A DNA stretch of 29,583 nt, from assembly GCA_035575235.1 (NCBI GenBank), contig DATLYA010000356.1:1-29583 (forward strand), in the 5' to 3' direction. Positions 15,149 to 28,389 of this stretch are shown one piece after another. Below the pieces are notes generated by a model that worked only from the letters and a program-made list of their open reading frames with translations, made no database searches and was not told the DNA's origin. The stretch is from SYOC01 sp035575235. Its GTDB lineage: Bacteria > Desulfobacterota > Binatia > Bin18. Both the position numbers and the translations under genes were made by a program. Position 1 is the stretch's first letter; every line of letters begins with the position of its first letter.

Positions 15149-16261
15149 TTACAGATTGTAAAGCCGCCGGGTATTCTCTCCGATGATCTTTTTCTGTGCG
15201 CGTTTGGGCAGCCTGGCGCAGGCTTCTTTGACTTCAGCGACAACACCAGGGAACGTGCAATCGAAGTGTGGATAGTCCGATCCCCAGATGACGCAGTTTT
15301 CCAGACCCATTTCCACGACGACTTTGAGCGTGTGTTCGTCGGGGTCCATGGAAATGAAGCACTGCTCCTTAAACAGCTCGCTCGGTTTTCTCGTCAACCA
15401 CGGCGTATAATGCCCCATCTTCTCGAAGTGCCCATCCATGCGGTCGAGCCAATGACCAATCCACCCGATGCCTGATTCTAAAAACGCAACTTTGAGCTTG
15501 GGGAATTTACTCAGCACGCCGCCGCACACGATGTCCAGGCAAGCCCCCTGCATCTCCCACGGATGACACACCATGTGAAAGAAGAAGGGATCCTTGTATC
15601 GCTCTTGTCCGAGTGTAGGCATCTTGGTGCCGAAGCTGCCGTGGATAGCGACCGGAATGTTCAATTCCTGCGCCTCGCGCCAGAACACGTCATAAGCGGG
15701 ATCGCACAAGCGCCGCCCATTGAACGGATTGGGACGCACGAATACGGCGCGCATGTCAAGGTCTTTCACGACACGGCGCATTTCTTTCACTGCTTCCTCA
15801 ACATCCTGCAACGGCAGCGGAGCGACAGCGTAGAAGCGATTTGGGTAGGTTTTACAGAAATCCGCTATCCAATTGTTGTACGCGCGGCAGGCGGCGGCGG
15901 CGAGTTGCGGATCAGTGAGGTCTCCGTAAATAAGCCAGAGACTCGGATAGAAGAAGGCGACTTCAATGCCTTCCAGGTCCATATCCTTAGCGCGCGCATG
16001 AGGGTCATACCCGCCAGGAACAATCTCGTCCCACCCCATTGTCCGCGCTTTATGGGGATCAGAAAGGCCGCCGGGCGTGCACGCCGCGGCAATGGCCATA
16101 TTGCGGTCGCCGCGGATCTCGCCATTGATTTTCAATTTATCAATGCCGTCAGAATCCCGAACAATTTGGATGACACGGTCACGATAGGCCGGCTCTGTAT
16201 ATTCTTCCCACACGACACGCGGCTCGAGAATGTGCCCATCCGCGTCAATGATAGTCGCCAT
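15149..16261 (-). CDS. Amidohydrolase family metal-dependent hydrolase (COG2159-like)
   Basis: A 370-residue TIM-barrel hydrolase or decarboxylase of the amidohydrolase-2 group. It shows the N-terminal metal motif (IIDADGHILEP), YPSLWLIYGDLTDPQL, RPNPFNGRRLCDPAYDVFW, a barrel histidine in AIHGSFG, H in FHMVCHPWEMQ, ESGIGWIGHWLDRMD and the final WGSDYPHFD, whose Asp is the expected catalytic residue. I chose ATG 16261, eight bases after AAGGAGG; the longer ORF start at 16324 lacks conserved sequence. Relatives include ACMSD-like decarboxylases and hydrolases of aromatic breakdown products, and such genes often sit near acyl-CoA dehydrogenases, as here. The substrate cannot be named. Confidence 0.9.
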   Translation of the reverse strand: MATIIDADGHILEPRVVWEEYTEPAYRDRVIQIVRDSDGIDKLKINGEIRGDRNMAIAAACTPGGLSDPHKARTMGWDEIVPGGYDPHARAKDMDLEGIEVAFFYPSLWLIYGDLTDPQLAAAACRAYNNWIADFCKTYPNRFYAVAPLPLQDVEEAVKEMRRVVKDLDMRAVFVRPNPFNGRRLCDPAYDVFWREAQELNIPVAIHGSFGTKMPTLGQERYKDPFFFHMVCHPWEMQGACLDIVCGGVLSKFPKLKVAFLESGIGWIGHWLDRMDGHFEKMGHYTPWLTRKPSELFKEQCFISMDPDEHTLKVVVEMGLENCVIWGSDYPHFDCTFPGVVAEVKEACARLPKRAQKKIIGENTRRLYNL

Positions 16262-16344
16262 AGATTCCCTCCTTGTTTCGCTCTCCTTATTGAGCCCTCG
16301 GGTCATTGAGGACGACAACACCATGAACTCCGAATCATTCCATT

Positions 16345-16400
16345 CTTCAATGACTCAATGATGCAATCACCCAATGACTCAAGCCTGCAATGGCTCAATT
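16345..16400. repeat. Octamer array upstream of the amidohydrolase gene
   Basis: Seven units of eight: CTTCAATG, ACTCAATG, ATGCAATC, ACCCAATG, ACTCAAGC, CTGCAATG, GCTCAATT. A related word in inverse orientation (GGTCATTGAGG near 16300) precedes it. The array fills the spacer between the ABM-fold gene and the amidohydrolase gene. Confidence 0.72.
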
Positions 16401-16405
16401 TTCAC

Positions 16406-16738
16406 TTATCCTTCCCCGCCCTCATCTCTCGTAAAGAACCCCTCTTCACTTTCCGCCATGACTAACAGTTCAAACGTGCGAATCAGCGGCGGCTCGATAC
16501 ATAAGGGCGTCAGATCCTTCAGCAGATCTTGCGCCAGGGGACTCTCCGCATAGGCGCGCAGGTCTTTCTGGGTCCTCCAAGAGCTCACGGCGATGAAATG
16601 ATTGCCCGCTCGCATGACCTGGACAAAGAGAAAGCCTGACACCTTTCTCACTTGTTCAAGACGATCATTCAACAGCCGAATAGCGGTAGCGACCCGCTCC
16701 GGTTTCACGTTGCCTTCTAACACGCGGCAAAAGTACAT
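16406..16738 (-). CDS. Small ABM (antibiotic biosynthesis monooxygenase)-fold protein
   Basis: A 110-residue protein. FLFVQVMRAGNHFIAVSSWRTQKDLRAYAESPLA has the strand-strand-helix pattern of dimeric alpha/beta-barrel ABM domains, with the usual 'S-W-x-(T/S)-x-x-D-L-x-A-Y' signature. Such proteins are small monooxygenases, heme-degrading enzymes or stress proteins; no catalytic residue can be assigned. ATG 16738 is preceded by AAGGAGG with good spacing; the longer reading frame to 16810 has no conserved content. It lies between the lipoprotein gene and the amidohydrolase gene on the same strand. Confidence 0.75.
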   Translation of the reverse strand: MYFCRVLEGNVKPERVATAIRLLNDRLEQVRKVSGFLFVQVMRAGNHFIAVSSWRTQKDLRAYAESPLAQDLLKDLTPLCIEPPLIRTFELLVMAESEEGFFTRDEGGEG

Positions 16739-16849
16739 AGCGCCCTCCTTTCTCAAGCTACGCCAATTTGCGACTGGTGTTTCTCCTCTCCTCCCCTCCT
16801 CACCGTGCACGATTTTTGTCTCGACTGTACGCGCGACGCCGCAAATTTG

Positions 16850-17356
16850 TCAACCGGAAATTGGAGCGGACAACTGCGGCGGCGGCACACGCACTTCGTT
16901 GCTAATACGCTCGTAGCGCGTTTTCTTCGTCGCCGGATCTTCCACGACTCCCTTCAGTGAGACAAGGCAGCAGGCGTCTTTATCGTTGAGTTTATCCCAA
17001 TTCACAGCATCTTTAGGAAGTTGGAGGGTCACGCCGACCGTGCCCGAATGGAGATCAAACGGCGCGAGCGCGCCCCCAAGCTTCACCTGAGGCTCAAGAG
17101 GGAACACGAGAATCTCTTTATAAGGAAGCGGCAACCGCACGCCCATCTCAAGATCATAATTCAACGACACCTTGAGCGTCTCAGCATCGGTTCGCCAGAC
17201 TTTCACGCTGGAAATTTTGACGAGAGCCTTGCTGGTCTCCTTTTCAGGAGCGCAAGCAGGCAGAAAAAGAACCAGAGACAGGAAACCGAGAAGCGCAAGA
17301 GAGGCGAGCTGGTGATGTCTCGTCTTTTCTCGTCTGAAACGGAGAACGTGGCGCAT
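16850..17356 (-). CDS. Putative lipoprotein of unknown function
   Basis: A 168-residue protein with a basic N-terminus, a hydrophobic stretch (LASLALLGFLSLVLFLPAC) and a lipobox LPAC that makes C35 the lipidated residue. The mature part (KISSVKVWRTDAETLKVSLN and onward) is predicted mainly as beta strands. I do not recognise the family. It begins two bases after the stop of the acetamidase-like gene, so the two are cotranscribed. Confidence 0.75.
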   Translation of the reverse strand: MRHVLRFRREKTRHHQLASLALLGFLSLVLFLPACAPEKETSKALVKISSVKVWRTDAETLKVSLNYDLEMGVRLPLPYKEILVFPLEPQVKLGGALAPFDLHSGTVGVTLQLPKDAVNWDKLNDKDACCLVSLKGVVEDPATKKTRYERISNEVRVPPPQLSAPISG

Positions 17357-17358
17357 TC

Positions 17359-18225
17359 TTACATCCCCACAATCTCTCTCGGTATTGCCGCACGGACATG
17401 ACAGGGTTTTCCCCCCATCTCCGAAATCCGCAGGTCGGCGGCAATGCTGGTTAACATAGCCGCTTCGGTGATGTCAGCCCCGGTTCGCTCCATCAACAAC
17501 TGCGCCAGATCATCTAAAGCCGAGCGCACTGCCGCTTCAACCGTCTCACCTTCCCCCAGAGTCTGGACCTCCGTGCGTGTTACAACGAGGGGGCGGTGAA
17601 GCTGTAGCTCATTGACAATCCGGCAACGCATGGTGACATCCGCTGCGATTTCGACGGCTGAAGCAGCGACTTCCCCGTCCCCCATTTTCGCGTGCACGTC
17701 TTCAATGGTAAGCAACCCGCCCTCGACAAACACCGGCAAATACACTGTCGCGCCAGGTCCGAGTTGACCATTGCTCAATTGCCCGCCAAAGGCGCCACAC
17801 GCATTACTCGGTTGCGCGCCTTCTGCCGGAGCCAGGCCAATCTTGCTGACATTTGGCACAAAAGGCAGCGAGAGCTTTTCACTGTAACGAATCTGGTTTC
17901 CTTCAATAGGTACGATCTTTTTCCGAAAGGTCACGCGATCCTTAAACGCGCCGTAACCGGGAATCGCAATGACATAGCCGAAGCCCTGTGTAGGCCGAAT
18001 ATCCAGGATATCGACAGCCACTACCTGTCCAGGCTGCGCGCCTTCAATAAACACTGGACCAGTCATGACTGAAAGCTGCTCTACCGGCCACGTCTTCCCA
18101 TCCTGCCAGTCGCGGAAACGATCATTGGTCTCCATCACGAACACTTCTCCTGATTGTACGCGCGCGACTGGAGCATGAGAGGCGGAAAAAGTACGGACCA
18201 CATACCCTTTGCTAATTTTTTGCAT
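17359..18225 (-). CDS. Acetamidase/formamidase family protein
   Basis: A 288-residue FmdA/AmdA-family protein, which hydrolyses short amides to ammonia and an acid. Family stretches are GPVFIEGAQPGQVVAVDILDI near 58, a GGQLSNGQLGPGATVYLPVF core near 150, the metal/active-site loop LTIEDVHAKMGDGEVAASAVEI near 175, and MLTSIAADLRISEM near 260. The ATG at 18225 has GGAGG eight bases upstream. It heads the minus-strand run and is divergent from xoxF with about 235 bases between. The true amide substrate is unknown. Confidence 0.9.
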   Translation of the reverse strand: MQKISKGYVVRTFSASHAPVARVQSGEVFVMETNDRFRDWQDGKTWPVEQLSVMTGPVFIEGAQPGQVVAVDILDIRPTQGFGYVIAIPGYGAFKDRVTFRKKIVPIEGNQIRYSEKLSLPFVPNVSKIGLAPAEGAQPSNACGAFGGQLSNGQLGPGATVYLPVFVEGGLLTIEDVHAKMGDGEVAASAVEIAADVTMRCRIVNELQLHRPLVVTRTEVQTLGEGETVEAAVRSALDDLAQLLMERTGADITEAAMLTSIAADLRISEMGGKPCHVRAAIPREIVGM

Positions 18226-18309
18226 GGCTCACCCTCCTTCCGCTCCTTTATAGAAGCTTTCGCGGAACAGACAATGGGCCGTCTCGATTCTCAGCAGCTG
18301 AATTTCCAA

Positions 18310-18338
18310 TTGACAAGAGGTAAGCACCGGAGTAGCTT
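18310..18338 (+). promoter_or_regulatory. Candidate xoxF promoter
   Basis: A perfect TTGACA at 18310-18315 is followed 17 bases later by TAGCTT (18333-18338), about 120 bases before the xoxF start. The -10 box is poor (three of six matches), so this is tentative. No lanthanide-dependent operator is recognised. Confidence 0.28.
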
Positions 18339-18460
18339 CTCCCTGCCGACTGCAGAGAGCGATATCCGCACTCAGTTTGCGGTGGGGGATATCAGGCTGA
18401 GTGAGTTTTTTCGTTTGTCTATTCTCCTGGGGAATCCCGGGATGCGAAAAGGAGGCGCAT

Positions 18461-20296
18461 ATGGACGTACGACGGCGGTCCGTGGTTTCGGCAACCTGGC
18501 AGGCGCTCTGCTTGCTCTCTCTGAGCTTTTTCTTTCCTCTTGGCGCGCTGCTAGCAGAGGACCTGACCCAAATACAAAAAGACCCCAATCAATGGGTATT
18601 ACCAGGCAAGGATTACTCGCTCACCCGCTACAGCGAGCTGAACCAGATTTCCACGGCCAATGTAAAGAACTTGAAAGTCGCGTGGACCTTTTCCACAGGC
18701 GTATTGCGCGGTCATGAGGGAGCGCCGTTGGTGGTGGGGGACACGATGTATCTCGTTACCCCCTTCCCGAACATTGTGTATGCGCTCGATCTGACGAAAC
18801 CTGGCGCGCCGGTCAAATGGAAATACGAACCGAAGCAGGACGCCAGTGTGATTCCTATCGCCTGCTGCGATGTCGTCAACCGCGGCGCGGCGTACGCCGA
18901 CGGCAAGATTTTCTTCAACCAACTTGACGCCCACACCGTTGCGCTCGACGCCAAGACCGGCAAAGAGGTGTGGAAAGTGCAACAGGGCGATCCGAAACAA
19001 GGGCAAACCATCACCATGGCGCCATTGGTGATCAGAGATAAAGTTATTACCGGCATCAGCGGGGGTGAATTTGGCGTGCGCGGCTTTGTCACGGCTAATG
19101 ATATCAACACTGGCAAACAGATTTGGCGCGCCTACAGCACCGGGCCTGACGCCGAGGTGTTGATCGGCAAAGATTTTTCTTCTCCGTATCCCTCCCACCA
19201 GGGCAAAGATCTGGGAGTCTCGACCTGGAAAGGCGAGGAGTGGAAGAGGGGCGGCGGCACGACGTGGGGCTGGTACAGCTATGATCCGGAACTCAATCTC
19301 TTGTATCACAGCACGGGGAATCCTGGCGCATGGAACCCAGACCAACGTCCCGGTGAAAACAAATGGTCGATGACTATCTTCGCGCGCAACCCCGACACTG
19401 GCGAGGCGAAATGGGCGTATCAAATGACTCCGCACGACGCCTGGGATTATGACGGCATTAATGAGAGCGTGCTCGTCGACCTCACCATTGACGGCAAGCC
19501 CCAGAAGGTCTTGGTGCATTTTGACCGCAATGGATTCGCCTACACCATAGATCGCACAACGGGTAAGGTTTTAGTGGCGAAACCTTTTGGCTACGTCAAT
19601 TGGGCAAAGGGAATTGACCTGCAAACCGGCCTGCCGATAGAGAATCCCGACAAACGAACCAAACAAGGAGTGAATACGAAAGATATTTGCCCGGCGGCGA
19701 TGGGCGCGAAGGACCAGCAGCCTGTCTCCTATTCACCGCGCACCAAGTTGTTTTACGTCCCCACCAATCACCTGTGCATGGAATATGAAGGAGCGGAGGT
19801 GAATTACATCGCCGGCGTGCCGTATGTCGGCGCGGTAGTGAAAATGTCTCCCGGTCCAGGAGGACACCGCGGGGAATTCATTGCCTGGGACGCCGCCACG
19901 GGCGAGAAAAAATGGGGCATCAAGGAGAAATGGTCAGTGTGGAGCGGCGCGCTTTCTACCGCCGGGGACGTGGTGTTTTATGGCTCCATGGACGGCTGGT
20001 TCAAAGCCGTCGACGCCAAAGAGGGGAAAGAACTGTGGAAGTTTAAACTTGGATCCGGCGTGATTGGCGCGCCGATGACGTATCTGGGCCCGGATGGCAA
20101 ACAGTACGTCGCCATTCTCTCTGGCATTGGCGGCTGGTCTGGATTAGTCGTCGCGGGAGACCTGGCGACGGACGATCCCACGGCGGCGCTGGGCGCCGTG
20201 GGCGCCTTTGGCGAACTCGGCAAAGACACCAACAAAGGCGGCATGCTGTACGTGTTCGCGCTCGATAGCGCGCCGAAACAGGTGGCGCAGAAGTAA
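18461..20296 (+). CDS. xoxF: Lanthanide-type PQQ-dependent alcohol dehydrogenase
   Basis: A 611-residue periplasmic quinoprotein with an eight-bladed propeller. A signal peptide (basic MDVRRR, hydrophobic core, cleavage near ALLAED) is followed by repeated W-motif blades. The adjacent cysteines C135-C136 (IPIACCDV) form the PQQ-stacking disulfide ring. Metal and catalytic residues are visible: E203 (GGEFGVRG), N287 (STGNPGAWNPD) and D329 in PHDAWDYDGIN. D331, two residues after the catalytic Asp, completes the Asp-Tyr-Asp motif of lanthanide-binding XoxF enzymes; calcium MxaF enzymes have Ala there. The ATG at 18461 has AAAAGGAGG just upstream; the longer frame from 18401 is not needed. It oxidises methanol or other short alcohols and passes electrons to the cytochrome c encoded two genes on. 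Confidence 0.93.
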   Translation: MDVRRRSVVSATWQALCLLSLSFFFPLGALLAEDLTQIQKDPNQWVLPGKDYSLTRYSELNQISTANVKNLKVAWTFSTGVLRGHEGAPLVVGDTMYLVTPFPNIVYALDLTKPGAPVKWKYEPKQDASVIPIACCDVVNRGAAYADGKIFFNQLDAHTVALDAKTGKEVWKVQQGDPKQGQTITMAPLVIRDKVITGISGGEFGVRGFVTANDINTGKQIWRAYSTGPDAEVLIGKDFSSPYPSHQGKDLGVSTWKGEEWKRGGGTTWGWYSYDPELNLLYHSTGNPGAWNPDQRPGENKWSMTIFARNPDTGEAKWAYQMTPHDAWDYDGINESVLVDLTIDGKPQKVLVHFDRNGFAYTIDRTTGKVLVAKPFGYVNWAKGIDLQTGLPIENPDKRTKQGVNTKDICPAAMGAKDQQPVSYSPRTKLFYVPTNHLCMEYEGAEVNYIAGVPYVGAVVKMSPGPGGHRGEFIAWDAATGEKKWGIKEKWSVWSGALSTAGDVVFYGSMDGWFKAVDAKEGKELWKFKLGSGVIGAPMTYLGPDGKQYVAILSGIGGWSGLVVAGDLATDDPTAALGAVGAFGELGKDTNKGGMLYVFALDSAPKQVAQK

Positions 20297-20316
20297 GAGC
20301 GTCTCGTTTGCAGGTC

Positions 20317-20339
20317 CCCTCTCCCCGTGTGGGAGAGGG
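20317..20339. repeat. CCCTCTCCC hairpin repeat, copy 2
   Basis: CCCTCTCCC (20317-20325) and GGGAGAGGG (20331-20339) form the same nine-pair stem as at 10449-10471, followed by ACAGGGTGAGGGG. It lies 20 bases after the xoxF stop, before xoxJ, and could protect the xoxF message or lower read-through into xoxJ-xoxG. Confidence 0.6.
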
Positions 20340-20360
20340 ACAGGGTGAGGGGTTACACAA

Positions 20361-20395
20361 TTGCAGCTTGCGGAATGCCAAATGCAGAATGAAAA
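20361..20395. repeat. Heptamer array at the 5' end of xoxJ
   Basis: Five units of seven: TTGCAGC, TTGCGGA, ATGCCAA, ATGCAGA, ATGAAAA. The possible TTG and ATG starts of xoxJ (20361, 20382) lie inside the array. Confidence 0.65.
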
Positions 20396-21308
20396 AAGCT
20401 TTCAATCTGCAATGCCCGATCAACAATTCACATTTGCCTATCCCCCCATCCTAACCTTCCCCTACAAGGGAAGAAGGGATCATAAATTTCAGTGGCGCTG
20501 CCTTAAACTCCTGCTGGTCTTCACCCTGTTCTCGCTCCTCCTGGCGCCTATCCTGAGTGCAGAATCTCCCTCTCTCTCCGCCTTCCGCGTCTGCGCTGAT
20601 CCGAACAACCTGCCTTTCTCGAACCGGCGGCAAGAGGGGTTCGAAAATAAAATTGCCGAACTGCTCGCCAAGAGCCTCCAGAGCGAACTCCAATATACGT
20701 GGTGGCCGCAACGGCGGGGGTTTCTCCGTAACACCCTGGACGCGGGCGTCTGTGATGTCGTGATGGGAGTCCCGGCGGGGTTTGATCCTGTGCTGACGAC
20801 CCAGCCCTACTACCGCTCAACTTACGTCTTCGTAGCGCCCAGAAGCGCGGCGCATCACATTGTCTCATTTGACGATCCCGAGTTGCGCCGCGTGAAAATC
20901 GGCGTGCATCTCATCGGCGATGACTATGCGAACAGCCCGCCGGCGCACCTCCTGGCCACAAAAGGCATTGTCAACAATGTAGTTGGTTACAGCGTGTTCG
21001 GCAACTATGCTGACGACAGCCCGCCAGGAAAGATCATCAGCGCCGTCGCCAGCGGAGAAATCGATATTGCGATTGTCTGGGGGCCGATCGCCGGCTATTT
21101 CGCGCGGAAACAGACCACGCCATTAACGCTCGCTCCCACGCCGCCGGCCGACGGCTCGCCCACGCTGCCGCTCTCGTATAGCATTGCCCTTGGCGTCAGG
21201 AAAAAGGACGTCGCGCTCAAGACCCAATTAGACGAAATCTTACAACGGAAAGCGGCGGACATTCACCAGATTCTGGAAGCATACGGAACGCCGCTCGTAC
21301 AGGACTGA
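20382..21308 (+). CDS. xoxJ: Periplasmic binding protein partner of XoxF
   Basis: A periplasmic solute-binding-like protein of the MxaJ/XoxJ group. Diagnostic stretches are RVCADPNNLPFSNRRQEGFENK, AELLAKSLQSELQYTWWPQRRGFLRNTLDAG and CDVVMGVPAGFD, followed by PYYRSTYVFV. XoxJ is thought to interact with or help activate the XoxF dehydrogenase. A signal segment (WRCLKLLLVFTLFSLLLAPILSAES) precedes the mature domain, but the start is uncertain: TTG 20361, ATG 20382 and ATG 20412 are all in frame, none with a good ribosome site. The residues before the signal segment derive partly from a heptamer array. It lies between xoxF and the cytochrome gene. Confidence 0.88.
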   Translation: MQNEKSFQSAMPDQQFTFAYPPILTFPYKGRRDHKFQWRCLKLLLVFTLFSLLLAPILSAESPSLSAFRVCADPNNLPFSNRRQEGFENKIAELLAKSLQSELQYTWWPQRRGFLRNTLDAGVCDVVMGVPAGFDPVLTTQPYYRSTYVFVAPRSAAHHIVSFDDPELRRVKIGVHLIGDDYANSPPAHLLATKGIVNNVVGYSVFGNYADDSPPGKIISAVASGEIDIAIVWGPIAGYFARKQTTPLTLAPTPPADGSPTLPLSYSIALGVRKKDVALKTQLDEILQRKAADIHQILEAYGTPLVQD

Positions 21309-21311
21309 CCT

Positions 21312-21827
21312 ATGGGAATGACAGACAAGAGGCGACGGACGACAGGCAACAGGCAACGGGAGACTAGAGACTGGCAGTTAGAGACTCGTCCCCTCCCTCC
21401 TCAAGCCTCGCACTGCAAGGCCCAACCCTTAAGGGTTCACTTTCGAACAATTGTCACTATTTGTTTCCTTTTGCTGAACCTGGCGGCTGTTTTCCCCGTG
21501 CGCGCGCAGCACAATGGAGCCGCGCCGGCGAAGCTGAACCCGTACACCGGAAAGGCGGACGCCATCGCCGAAGGCGAGGCGCTGTATAAGAAGTTCAATT
21601 GTTACGCCTGTCACGGCATGAGCGGCGGCGGCGGCATGGGACCGAATTTGACGGACGACGCCTGGCAGACCGGCGACGGTTCGGACGCCAGCCTGCAAAC
21701 GCAGATCAAAGAGGGCAAAGGCGCTATGCCGCCCTACAAGAGTCTCCTCACTGACGATCAAGTCTGGAAACTCATCGCCTTCGTGCGGTCGTTGTATAAG
21801 GGGAGTCCGGAAAAAGTGCGATGGTAA
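21312..21827 (+). CDS. xoxG: Cytochrome c, electron acceptor of XoxF
   Basis: A 171-codon frame for a small class I-type cytochrome c. The heme site is CYACH (C97, C100, H101) and the distal ligand is probably M139 in GAMPPYKSL, followed by the usual C-terminal helix DDQVWKLIAFVRSLYKG. A signal segment (IVTICFLLLNLAAVFPVRAQ, about 47-66) sends it to the periplasm. It starts three bases after xoxJ, so translation is coupled. It takes electrons from PQQ in XoxF and passes them to the terminal oxidase (by analogy with known xoxFJG sets). The first ~30 residues are unusually polar and coincide with a heptamer array (21323-21385); they may be a recent N-terminal addition, or the real start may lie further in. 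Confidence 0.88.
   Translation: MGMTDKRRRTTGNRQRETRDWQLETRPLPPQASHCKAQPLRVHFRTIVTICFLLLNLAAVFPVRAQHNGAAPAKLNPYTGKADAIAEGEALYKKFNCYACHGMSGGGGMGPNLTDDAWQTGDGSDASLQTQIKEGKGAMPPYKSLLTDDQVWKLIAFVRSLYKGSPEKVRW
21323..21385. repeat. Heptamer array at the 5' end of xoxG
   Basis: Nine units of seven: AGACAAG, AGGCGAC, GGACGAC, AGGCAAC, AGGCAAC, GGGAGAC, TAGAGAC, TGGCAGT, TAGAGAC. In frame it encodes the Arg/Thr-rich stretch before the cytochrome signal segment. Confidence 0.7.
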
Positions 21828-21839
21828 GCATTTATGATC

Positions 21840-21867
21840 GTTCAAGGTTCAACGTTCAAAGTTCAAC
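21840..21867. repeat. GTTCAAC heptamer array, left of the four-helix-bundle remnant
   Basis: Four units: GTTCAAG, GTTCAAC, GTTCAAA, GTTCAAC. Its reverse complement matches the array at 22157-22191, so the two flank the broken gene between them as inverted repeats. Confidence 0.75.
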
Positions 21868-21886
21868 GATGGCTGGGCACGCCCAA

Positions 21887-22127
21887 TTAGCGATGTTTAC
21901 TACCATGTAAACCTGAAGAACTCAGATACTTCATCAGACCAGCACTGAGACGGCTCGTTGGCGTGGTTTGCTCCATCAGTTCATCGCTACAGTAGCCCGA
22001 CGGATCTGGGCACGCAAGCCAAAGTCACGAGCAAATTCCCCCCAGAAGTAACTTGAGCGATCGACTTCGTTAGTTCTCGACCGACCTGCCAGGCATCGAT
22101 CTCTTCAAATCGTTCTGGCCGCGTCAT
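21887..22127 (-). pseudogene. Broken four-helix-bundle protein gene (S23/IVS type)
   Basis: From ATG 22127 the minus strand reads MTRPERFEEIDAWQVGREL, the typical start of the four-helix-bundle family related to proteins encoded by 23S rRNA intervening sequences. A shift at a run of six Gs then moves the family sequence to another frame: FWGEFARDFGLRAQIRRATVAMN, which ends in a stop where the family continues with SNIAEG. After a gap of at least several tens of residues, a third frame gives the family C-terminus, PTSRLSAGLMKYLSSSGLHG. So the gene has a frameshift and an internal deletion. The function of the intact family is unclear. It lies exactly between two inverted heptamer arrays. Confidence 0.78.
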
Positions 22128-22156
22128 CCTCAAGCCTCCAGCTCTACCCAAAGATT

Positions 22157-22191
22157 CTTCAATCTTGAACGTTACACGTTGAACTTTGAAC
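22157..22191. repeat. GTTGAAC heptamer array, right of the four-helix-bundle remnant
   Basis: Five units: CTTCAAT, CTTGAAC, GTTACAC, GTTGAAC, TTTGAAC. It contains GTTGAACTTTGAAC, the exact reverse complement of GTTCAAAGTTCAAC in the array at 21840-21867. Confidence 0.75.
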
Positions 22192-22197
22192 GCCGGC

Positions 22198-22473
22198 CTA
22201 ACTCAACTCATCTAGCAGAGCTTTCGCCTCTTGCAGATCCGCCGTATCAAAGCCCTCGGTAAACCAGCCGTAAATCTCCGCCAACATCTGCCGGGCTTCC
22301 GTTCGTTTCCCCTGGCTCTTCCACAGACGCGCCAGACTGACGGTGGCGCGGAGTTCCAGCGATTTCGCTTGCTGCCGCTGCGCGATTTCAATAGCCTTGA
22401 GGAAGCACGCTTCCGCCTCTTTTTCTATGTCAAGCATATTTCTTAGCGCTTCCTGACTGTCCTGTTTCACCAC
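22198..22473 (-). CDS. TPR C-terminal fragment of a cyclase/AAA/TPR-type regulator
   Basis: A 91-residue frame: EAEACFLKAIEIAQRQQAKSLELRATVSLARLWKSQGK, then RQMLAEIYGWFTEGFDTADLQEAKALLDEL. This is the conserved last TPR pair of large cyclase- or AAA-type regulators and is closely similar to the C-terminus of the remnant at 11721-12098. Intact members are roughly ten times longer, so this is a fragment. The GTG start at 22473 has GGAG upstream and lies 21 bases after the uvrA stop, so it may still be translated from the uvrA message. Function as a free TPR piece is doubtful. Confidence 0.6.
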   Translation of the reverse strand: MVKQDSQEALRNMLDIEKEAEACFLKAIEIAQRQQAKSLELRATVSLARLWKSQGKRTEARQMLAEIYGWFTEGFDTADLQEAKALLDELS

Positions 22474-22494
22474 ACTTCTCCTTTCCGGCTGTTT

Positions 22495-28170
<5,676 letters not shown>

Positions 28171-28189
28171 CCTTCGCCTCCCCCATAAG

Positions 28190-28217
28190 CTCTCAGCAGT
28201 CAGCTATCAGCTTTCAC
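28190..28217. repeat. Heptamer array upstream of uvrA
   Basis: Four units of seven: CTCTCAG, CAGTCAG, CTATCAG, CTTTCAC. It lies in the 219-base gap between the divergent uvrA and CNNM-type genes, about 20 bases before the uvrA start codon. Confidence 0.6.
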
Positions 28218-28278
28218 GGTGTGAGGCAAAGGGAGCGCCAATGTCTATGGAATGCGCGGCTATGTCCCTCTTTACAAA

Positions 28279-28296
28279 GCGGCGACAGGTCGCCGC
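28279..28296. repeat. Eight-base-pair hairpin in the divergent spacer
   Basis: GCGGCGAC (28279-28286) and GTCGCCGC (28289-28296) are perfect inverted arms with a two-base loop. It sits between the divergent uvrA and CNNM-type genes. It could be a dispersed palindrome or an operator; no known binding site (for example a LexA box) is recognised in this spacer. Confidence 0.45.
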
Positions 28297-28389
28297 ACCG
28301 CTCTCAAGACACCGCTTAAAACCTCAGCGGAGCCGGTGAGTCCCACCAGACAGTGTGGTACGGTAAAAATGAATTAAGGAGGACCCTCC

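Noticed and set aside
18599..19519. A 306-codon minus-strand frame opposite xoxF
   Set aside because: xoxF on the plus strand has a full set of conserved motifs. The antisense frame shows no family sequence, has no ribosome site that I can see, and is the expected product of GC-rich codon use.
28171..28389. LexA box or other SOS operator upstream of uvrA
   Set aside because: No recognisable LexA site (CTG-N10-CAG or GAAC-N4-GTTC type) was found in the divergent spacer; only a heptamer array and a GC-rich hairpin are visible.
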